64,000 bases of DNA from Janthinobacterium sp. LM6 (GTDB lineage Bacteria; Pseudomonadota; Gammaproteobacteria; Burkholderiales; Burkholderiaceae_D), in assembly GCF_002002885.1 (NCBI RefSeq), contig NZ_CP019510.1, positions 682,001 to 746,000 of the forward strand, given 5' to 3'. Of the stretch, positions 7,773 to 16,100 are shown one piece after another. Under the pieces are notes generated by a model. The model worked only from the letters and a program-made list of their open reading frames with translations, had not been told where the DNA came from and did no database searches. Position numbers and translations under genes: made by a program. How positions within the stretch are numbered: the first letter of the stretch is position 1; every line of letters starts with the position of its first letter.

Positions 7773-9812
7773 ATGAAAGAAATCTACCTCGACAGCAATG
7801 CCACCACCTGCGTGCTGCCCGCCGCCGTTGCCGCCGCCCGGCAAGCGATGGAGCAGGGTTATGGCAATCCCAGCAGCACCCACGCCACGGGATTGCAAGC
7901 CAAGGCCATGATGGACGGCGTGCGCCAGCGCGTCAGCGGCCTGCTGGGCGTGGGCGACGGCCGCTTGATGTTCAATAGCGGCGCCACCGAAGGCATCCAG
8001 ACGGCCGTGCTGTCGGCCCTGTGCGCGCTGCGCGAACGGCGCGACGCGGGCAAGCGCATCGGCAGCCTGCTGCTGTATGGCGCGACCGAGCACAAGGCCG
8101 TGCCGGAAAGCCTGGCGCACTGGAACCGGCTCCTGGGCTTGAACCTGGAAGTGCGCAAGCTGCCCGTCGATGCGCAGGGGCGACACGATCTGCAGGCGCT
8201 CGATGCGCTGATCGGCGACGCGGCCATGCTGTGCACGATGGCGGCGAATAATGAAACGGGCGTCGTCAGCGACTTGTCCGCCATCGCCCAGCTGCTGCAG
8301 GAACGGGGCGCCGATGCCTACTGGATGGTCGATTGCGTGCAGGCGCTGGGCAAGCTGAAGCTGAACCTGGCCGCCACGCGCATCGATTACGCGCCGTTTT
8401 CCGGCCACAAGCTGTATGCCCCCAAGGGCATCGGCATGCTGTACGTGCGCGCCGGCGCGCCGTTCACCCCCCTGATGATGGGCGGCGGCCAGGAAGCGGG
8501 CTTGCGCTCGGGCACGGAAAACATGGCCGGCATCGCTGCGCTGGGCGCCGTGCTGGCCGCGCTGGACGATGGCAAGACCTTCCGCAGCCACGCCGACCTG
8601 GCTGCCTTCCGCGAGCAGTTGGTGGCCAGCCTGGAACGGGCTTTTCCCGGCATCGTGTTCAATATGCCGTTCGACTTGTCCTTGCCGACGACGCTCAATT
8701 TTTCCGTGCCTGGCCTGTCCTCGAAAGAGCTGCTGGACCTGTTCGACGCGGCGCGCGTGCGCGTCAGCTCGGGCAGCGCCTGTTCCGCCGCCAAGGCGCT
8801 GCCCAGCTATGTGCTGGAAGCGATGCACGTGCCGCAATGGCGCGCGAGTTCCGCCATCCGCTTGTCGTTCGGCCCCCTGATCGACGCGGCGACGGTGACG
8901 GCCGCCTGCGCGCGCATCGAGCGCTGCGGCGCAGCGCTGCGCCGCAGCTGCCTGCTGCCGTCGGCGCTGGCGCCATCGCCGCAGGACGGCGCGCAGGACG
9001 GCATAATCCAGCTGAGCGTCGATGGCCAGTGCACCTGGCTGCTCAGCGACGCTGCCAGCGCCAGTTGCGTTGTCATCGATCCCGTCGCTGCGCTCGTGCC
9101 GCGCCTGGCCGCCTTCATCCGCTGCCAGCATTTGACCTTGCGCGCCATCGTGCACACGGCCCCCCCGGCCGACCATGGCGTGGCGCGCCTGGCCTTGCTG
9201 CAGGAACTCGCCATCGAACAGGTGGGCCGCATCGATATCGACGGTGAGCTGGCACTGGGCCAGCAGCGCCTGCGACGTGTCGAGTGTGGCGAAAACCATG
9301 TGTATCTGCTGGGACAGTGCTTCGCCTTCGTCGGTGCGCTGGCGCCGGAGGCGCTGACACCCTTGCTGGATGCGGCGCTGGTGACGCAAGACACCGTGCT
9401 GTGCGCGTCAGGCGACGATGGCGGCATCTGCCGCACCGTGAGCACGGTGCGGGACGGCATCGTGCCGAGCGCCGAACTGCAGCTCGATGCGGCCGCTTTG
9501 CCCGTCTTCCTGCGCCAGCATCCCGACGCCATCCTCGTCGACGTGCGCGAAGCGTATGAACACGCGGCGTGCGCCGGCACGGTATTCGAGGGTTGCGAGG
9601 TGCGCAGCGTACCGCTGAGCCGCCTGGCGGGACAGGTGGCTGAATGGTTGCAGCAGCCGCAGCGTCCGCTGGTCTTTTTCTGCCGCAGCGGCAACCGCAG
9701 CGCGCGCGCCGCCGCCTGCCTGCGCCGCCTCGGTCACGGCGCGGCATGGCAGCTCAACGGCGGCATGGCGATGGCGGAGGCGACGCGTCACCCGCTGGCC
9801 ATCGCTGCCTGA
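7773..9812 (+). CDS. Cysteine desulfurase - degenerate persulfide dioxygenase-like - rhodanese fusion
   Basis: 679 residues in three parts. (1) Residues 1-390: IscS/NifS-type desulfurase with TEHKAV, PLP lysine K213 in SGHKLYAPKGIG, and catalytic C337 in SSGSACSAAK. (2) About 408-565: resembles ETHE1-type persulfide dioxygenase (VVIDPV; RTVSTV near the end), but the metal motif HxHxDH is reduced to TAPPADH, so two histidines are lost and iron binding is unlikely. (3) About 575-675: rhodanese with active C637 in FFCRSGNRS. The desulfurase could pass persulfide sulfur to the rhodanese in cis. The divergent DecR-like regulator suggests induction by cysteine. The functional route is inferred; the domain calls are read from motifs. 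Confidence 0.9.
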   Translation: MKEIYLDSNATTCVLPAAVAAARQAMEQGYGNPSSTHATGLQAKAMMDGVRQRVSGLLGVGDGRLMFNSGATEGIQTAVLSALCALRERRDAGKRIGSLLLYGATEHKAVPESLAHWNRLLGLNLEVRKLPVDAQGRHDLQALDALIGDAAMLCTMAANNETGVVSDLSAIAQLLQERGADAYWMVDCVQALGKLKLNLAATRIDYAPFSGHKLYAPKGIGMLYVRAGAPFTPLMMGGGQEAGLRSGTENMAGIAALGAVLAALDDGKTFRSHADLAAFREQLVASLERAFPGIVFNMPFDLSLPTTLNFSVPGLSSKELLDLFDAARVRVSSGSACSAAKALPSYVLEAMHVPQWRASSAIRLSFGPLIDAATVTAACARIERCGAALRRSCLLPSALAPSPQDGAQDGIIQLSVDGQCTWLLSDAASASCVVIDPVAALVPRLAAFIRCQHLTLRAIVHTAPPADHGVARLALLQELAIEQVGRIDIDGELALGQQRLRRVECGENHVYLLGQCFAFVGALAPEALTPLLDAALVTQDTVLCASGDDGGICRTVSTVRDGIVPSAELQLDAAALPVFLRQHPDAILVDVREAYEHAACAGTVFEGCEVRSVPLSRLAGQVAEWLQQPQRPLVFFCRSGNRSARAAACLRRLGHGAAWQLNGGMAMAEATRHPLAIAA

Positions 9813-9841
9813 GCGGCTTGAACTTTCTTCTTTGAAATATT

Positions 9842-9867
9842 GCACCGTGCCATCATTGGCACGGTGC
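9842..9867. terminator. Strong hairpin after desulfurase fusion gene
   Basis: Perfect 10-bp stem (GCACCGTGCC, loop ATCATT, GGCACGGTGC) 30 bp after the stop of the fusion gene. It is followed by a pyrimidine-rich tract rather than a clean T-run, so it is a probable but not textbook terminator. The rest of the 342-bp stretch up to the glucan synthase start (9813-10154) shows no other gene; it contains only an in-frame upstream extension of the glucan synthase frame. Confidence 0.6.
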
Positions 9868-10154
9868 CGCTACTCCTTTCCCTCTATTCATTTCCTCCAG
9901 GAATCTTTCTTCCGTTTCACTCGCTGATTTCTTTGCCGGCATGCCCCTAAAGCGCCGGGTATGTACGCTAGCGCACGGTCTTGCGCGCAGGGCGCCCCTA
10001 CGATGAAGTTGAGAAAATCTCCCTATACCCTGAGATTCGTCGCAACGCTCCGGCGCTTCGCTTTCCGTCTTCGCCAGTGTCCGATCGTGTTCTTCCAGAC
10101 TGGGCCAGCGTGACGGCGGTCGCCGGCTGCCTGCGCGCACCTAGCGAGGCCAAG

Positions 10155-13100
10155 TTGAAAGAGTACATAGCAGTTGTCACGCAGCAGATCAAGGAACAGA
10201 TTTCTAAAGTTAAAGAAATCTTCCGCGACCATTCCCTTGCACCGGAAACCTTCGACGCCGCGCGCGACGATGCCTTGCCCTTGCGTTCCGAACTATTCAG
10301 CGCCATGCAGATGGCGGCCCACGGCAAGCACGTGGCCGCTGGCCATGCGGTGGGACGGCATCATGGGCGCGACCGCCTGCTGGCGCGCCTGGCCGACAAT
10401 GCGGCCCTGATCACGGCCACCGTCAACGAGCTGACGGCGACTGTCAAAAGCGGGCGCCAGGTCACGCCCGCTTCGGAATGGCTGCTCGATAATTTCTATC
10501 TGATCGAAGAGCAGATCCGCACCACGCGGCGCCACCTGCCGAAGAACTACAGCAAGGAGTTGCCACGCCTGACTTCCGGCGCGGACGCGGGCTGCCCGCG
10601 CGTGTACAAGATCGCGCTGGAAATCATCTCGCACGGCGATGGCCGCGTCGACCTGGAAAACCTGTGCCACTTCGTCGAGGCTTACCAGGACGTGGCCACC
10701 TTGACCCTGGGTGAACTGTGGGCCGTGCCCATCATGCTGCGCCTGGCCCTGATCGAAAACCTGCGCCGCGTCGCCGCGCGCGTGGCCGACGACCGCATGC
10801 AGCGCGACCTGGCCAATACCTGGGCCGACCAGATGACGGAGATCGCCGAACGCAATCCCAGCGGCTTGATCCTGCTGGTGGCCGACATGGCCCGCTCGAA
10901 TCCGCCGATCACCAGCGCCTTCGTGGCCGAACTGTCGCGCCGCCTGCAGGGACAGAGTTCCTCACTGACCCTGGCGCTGTCGTGGCTGACGCACAAGCTG
11001 GCCGAGTCGGGCCTCACCATCGAGCAGCAGATTCAGGCCGAAATCGGGCAACAGGCGGCCGACCAGGTATCGATCGCCAACAGCATCGGCAGCCTGCGTT
11101 TTCTCGGCACCATGGATTGGCAGGAATTCGTCGAGACCATGAGCGTGGTCGAGCAAACCTTGCGCCTCGATCCGGCCGGCACGTATGGCTTGATGGATTT
11201 CGCCACGCGCGACAGCTACCGCCACGCCATCGAACGCATCGCCAGGCGCAGCGCGCGCAGCGAAGTGGAGGTGGCCGAGATGGTGGTGCAGCTGGCGCAC
11301 ACGCACGGCAACGGCAATGACGCGCGCCGCGGCCACATCGGCTTTTACCTGGTGGGGCGCGGCGTGCTGGTGCTGGAAAAACAGGCCGGCGCGAAGCTGC
11401 CCTTCATCGAGGCGCTGCAGCATACGGCGCGCGCGGCGCCGCTGGCCGTCTATCTGGGCGCGATCTCGTTCCTGACCCTGGCGACGAGCGCCTTGCTGCT
11501 TGAGCGCGCCGTGCGCCATGGCGTGCAAGGCTGGCCCCTGGCGGCGCTGGGTGCGCTGGCGCTGCTGGGCAGCAGCCAGCTGGCCGTGGCCGTGGTGAAC
11601 TGGCTGGCGACCCTGATGACGTCGCCGCATCCGCTGCCGCGCATGGATTACAAGGCTGGCATTCCGTCGGATGCGCGCGGCATCGTCGTGGTGCCGACCC
11701 TGATCTATAGCCAGGACAACGTGGCGGCCCTGTGCGAGGCGCTGGAAGTGCGTTATCTGGCCAACCGCGACCCGAACCTGCGCTTTTGCCTGCTGACGGA
11801 CTTTGTCGACGCGCAGGCGCAAGCGATGCCGGGCGACGACGCCCTGCTGCGCCAGGCGCAGGACATCATCCGCGGCCTGAACGAGAAATACCGCGTGGAG
11901 GGTGTCGCGTTCAAGGAAAACGGCGATCCGGCCGACCACGAAGAGCTAGGCCATGTGGGGCCGTTCCTGCTGCTGCACCGTCCGCGCCTGTGGAATTCGC
12001 AGCAGAATGCGTGGATGGGACAGGAGCGCAAGCGTGGCAAATTGTCCGATCTGCACGCGTTCTTGCGCGGCGGCGCGCGCGACAGATTCTCGCTGGTGGA
12101 AGGCGAGTTGCGCGGCCTGCGCACGATCAAATACGTGATCACGCTCGATACGGATACGCAGTTGCCGCGCGATGCGGCGCGCGAATTCATCGCCACCATG
12201 ATGCACCCGCTGAACCGTCCCGTGCTGGACGCGGCCGGCACGCGCGTGGTGGCCGGTTACGGCATCCTGCAGCCGCGCGTGGCCGTGGCGCTGCCCAGCG
12301 CGAATGCGTCGCGCTACGAGCTGCTGTGCGGTGGCGAGCCGGGCATCGATCCTTACACGCGCACCGTGTCGGACCTGTACCAGGACGTGTTTTATGAAGG
12401 CTCCTTCATCGGCAAGGGCATCTATGACCTCGACATGTTCGAGCGCGTGCTGGGCCAGCGCCTGCCCGACAATAAAATCCTCAGCCACGATTTATTGGAA
12501 GGCTGCTACCTGCGCGCCGGCCTGCTCAGCGATTCGCAACTGTACGAGGAATACCCGGCCCGCTATGACGCCGACGTCAGCCGCCGCCAGCGCTGGATAC
12601 GCGGTGACTGGCAGCTGCTTGGCTGGCTGCTGGGCCGGGTGCCGGGCCGCGCCGGCAAGCGCGAACGCAATCCCCTATCGATGCTGTCGCGCTGGAAGCT
12701 GTTCGACAACCTGCGCCGCAGCGTCGTGGCGCCAGCTACCACCTTGTCCCTGTTGCTGGCGTGGGGCTTTTTGCCGCACGTGGCCTTCTGGAGCGCAGCG
12801 GTCCTGGCCATCATCTTCCTGCCGCCCGTGTTTTCCGCCTTGTACGATTTGCTGCGCAAACCGCGCGATACCCTGTGGCGCCAGCATCTGGCCGCCTTCG
12901 AGCGGCGCTGCGGCGTGCAGTTTTCGCACGCCATGCTGACCCTCGTCTTCCTGCCGTACGAAGCGTGGATCAGCCTGGACGCCATCGTGCGCACCCTGTG
13001 GCGCCTGGGCGTGTCGCACAAGCACTTGCTCGACTGGCGGGCCTCGAATTTGCACAATTCTTCCGGCTCGCAGGCCGACAGCTGGCGCGCCATGTGGTGC

Positions 13101-16100
13101 TCGCCCGCGCTGGCGCTGGCCGCCTTCGGCGCCTTGCTGGCCTGGCGCCCGCAAGCCTTGCCGGCCGCCGCCGTGGTACTGCTGTTGTGGCTCGTCGCAC
13201 CTGCCATCGCCTGGTGGATCAGCCGCCCCATCGAGCGGGCCGTGGCGCGCCTGTCGGCCGAGCAGGGTCGTTTCCTGCACGGCGTGGCGCGCAAGACCTG
13301 GGCGTACTTCGATACCTTCGTCGGTCCCGATGATCACTGGCTGCCGCCCGATAACATGCAGGAGCATCCGAACCTGGTGGTGGCGCACCGCACCTCGCCG
13401 ACGAATATCGGCCTGGCGCTGCTGGCCAATCTGACGGCCTACGATTTCGGTTATCTCACCCTGGGCCAGCTGATCGAGCGCAGCCGCGCCACCCTGCACA
13501 GCATGGGCGAACTGGAACGCTTCCAGGGCCACTTCTATAACTGGTACGACACGCAAACGCTCAAGGCGCTGCAACCGATGTACATCTCGACGGTCGACAG
13601 CGGCAACCTGGCCGGCCATCTGCTGACCTTGCAGCCGGGACTGGTGGAACTGTACGACGCGCCCATCATCGGCGCGCAGGTGGTGCAGGGCATCCGCACG
13701 ACGGCACAGGTGCTGCAGGAATTCATCGCCGCCGAAGGCGAGGGCAAGGCCATGCGCGACAGCATGAGCCTGCTGCAGGCAGCGGCAAATCCCGCCACCC
13801 TGGTCGAATGGCATGCCTACCTGGGCGTGGTGAATGGCGCGGCCGACGCGCTGCTGTCGCTGACCCTGCAAAGCGAGGATGGCGAACTGTCCATGTGGGC
13901 GGGTGCGCTGGCGCGTCAGTGCCGCGCGGCGCTGGCCGAATTGCTGCAACTGGCGCCGTGGGCGGGGCAGGCGGATGTCGATGCGGCGTGGCTGCGCGTG
14001 CCGACCCTGCGTGAACTGGCGAACCTGGAAACACCGGAAGGCCTGCCTTCCGAGCTAGCTGCCTTGCTGGCGCAGGGCCGCGACCAGGCGGGCCGCCACA
14101 TGCGCGACATCGCCCACGCGGCGGGCCAGGCGCGCGACTTCGCGCAGATCGAATACGGCTTCCTGTACAACCCGTCGACCAAACTGCTGGCCATCGGCTA
14201 CAACGTCAGCGAACGGCGCCTGGACCCCAGCTACTACGATTTGCTGGCCTCCGAAGTGCGCCTGGCCAGCTTCATCGCCATCGCCCAGGGGCAGCTGCCG
14301 CAGGAGCACTGGTTCGCCCTGGGCCGCCAGCTGTGCATGGTGGCGGGCCAGCCCGTGCTGCTGTCGTGGAGCGGCTCGATGTTCGAGTACCTGATGCCGC
14401 TGCTGGTGATGCCGAATTATCCGAACACCCTGCTCGACCAGACGTACCACTCCGTCATCGAGGCGCAGATCGATTACGGACGCCAGCGCGATGTGCCGTG
14501 GGGGATTTCCGAGTCCGGCTACAACACGGTCGACGCCAGTCTGAATTACCAGTACCGCGCGTTTGGCGTGCCTGGGCTGGGCTTGAAGCGGGGCCTGGCC
14601 GACGACCTGGTGGTGGCGCCGTACGCCAGCATGATGGGCCTGATGGTGCAGCCGGAGGCGTCGTGCCAGAACCTGCAGCGCATGCAGGCGGCCGGCTACA
14701 TGGGCCGATACGGCTTCTTCGAGGCCATCGATTTCACCACGGCGCGCCTGCCGCGCGGGCAGGGCAGCGCCATCATCCGCTCCTTCATGGTGCACCACCA
14801 GGGCATGGGTTTCCTGGCCCTCAGCTACCTGCTGCACGACCGCCCGATGCAGCGCCGTTTCGAGTCCGATCCGCTGCTGCAATCGGCCTTGCTGGTGCTG
14901 CAGGAACGCACGCCGCAGGCCGGCGCATTTTACTCGAACACGGCCGAACTGGCGGTGCTGCGCAGCGGCGTCCCCGAACAGGCCATGCCGATGCGCATCC
15001 TCACGCAAGCCAACAGCGCCGTGCCCGAAACGCAGCTGCTGTCGAATGGCCGCTACCACGTCATGGTGAGCAATGCGGGCGGCAGCTACAGCCGCTGGAA
15101 AGACCTGTCCGTGACGCGCTGGCGCGAGGACAGCACGCGCGATAACTGGGGCAATTTCTGCTATCTGCGCGACCTTGACGACGGCGCCGTCTGGTCCACC
15201 ATGTACCAGCCGACCCTGGCCGAACCGAAGAAATACGAGGTGATTTTTTCGGAAGGACGGGCGGAGTTCCGCCGCGCCGACCATGGCCTGGATCTGTACA
15301 CGGAAATCGTCGTCTCGCCCGAGGACGACATTGAAATCCGCCGCACGCGCATCAGCAATAATTCGAACCGCCAGCGGCGCATCGAGATCACCAGCTTTGC
15401 CGAAGTGGTGATGGCGCCGGCGGCGGCCGATGCGGCCCATCCCGCGTTCAGCAAGCTGTTCGTGCAGACGGAAATCCTAGCGCATGAAAAGGCGATTTTA
15501 TGCACGCGCCGGCCTCGCTCGAAGGATGAGCAGATGCCGTGGCTGCTGCATGTGATGACCGTGCACGATATCGAGCGCTACGAAGTCTCGTTCGAGACGG
15601 ACCGTGCGCGCTTCATCGGCCGCGGCAACACGGCGCAACTGCCGCAGGCGCTGCAGGAAAGCGGGCCGCTAAGTGGTGGACACGGTTCCGTACTCGACCC
15701 CATCGTGGCGATCCGCTACGTCATCACGCTGGCTCCCGACCAGGCTGTGACGGTCGACAGCGTGACGGGCATGGTCGAGCAGCGCGACGCGGCCCTGCAC
15801 CTGATCGACAAATACCAGGACCGCCACCTGGCCGATCGGGTGTTCGAACTGGCCTGGACGCACAGCCAGGTGGTGCTGCGCCAGTTGAATGCCAGCGAAG
15901 CGGACGCGCAGCTGTATGCGCGCCTGGCCAATGCCGTGATTTATCCGAATGCGGCCCTGCGCGCCGAGGCCAGCATCCTGATCAAGAACCAGCGCGGCCA
16001 GTCCGGCCTATGGGCGTATGCCATTTCCGGCGACTTGCCCATCGTGCTGCTGCAGATACGGGATTCGGCCAATATCGAACTGGCGCGCCAGATGGTGCAG

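Noticed and set aside
9981..10154. 58-codon N-terminal extension of the glucan synthase (start TTG 9981)
   Set aside because: No Shine-Dalgarno, composition unlike the rest of the protein, and a better-supported TTG start at 10155.
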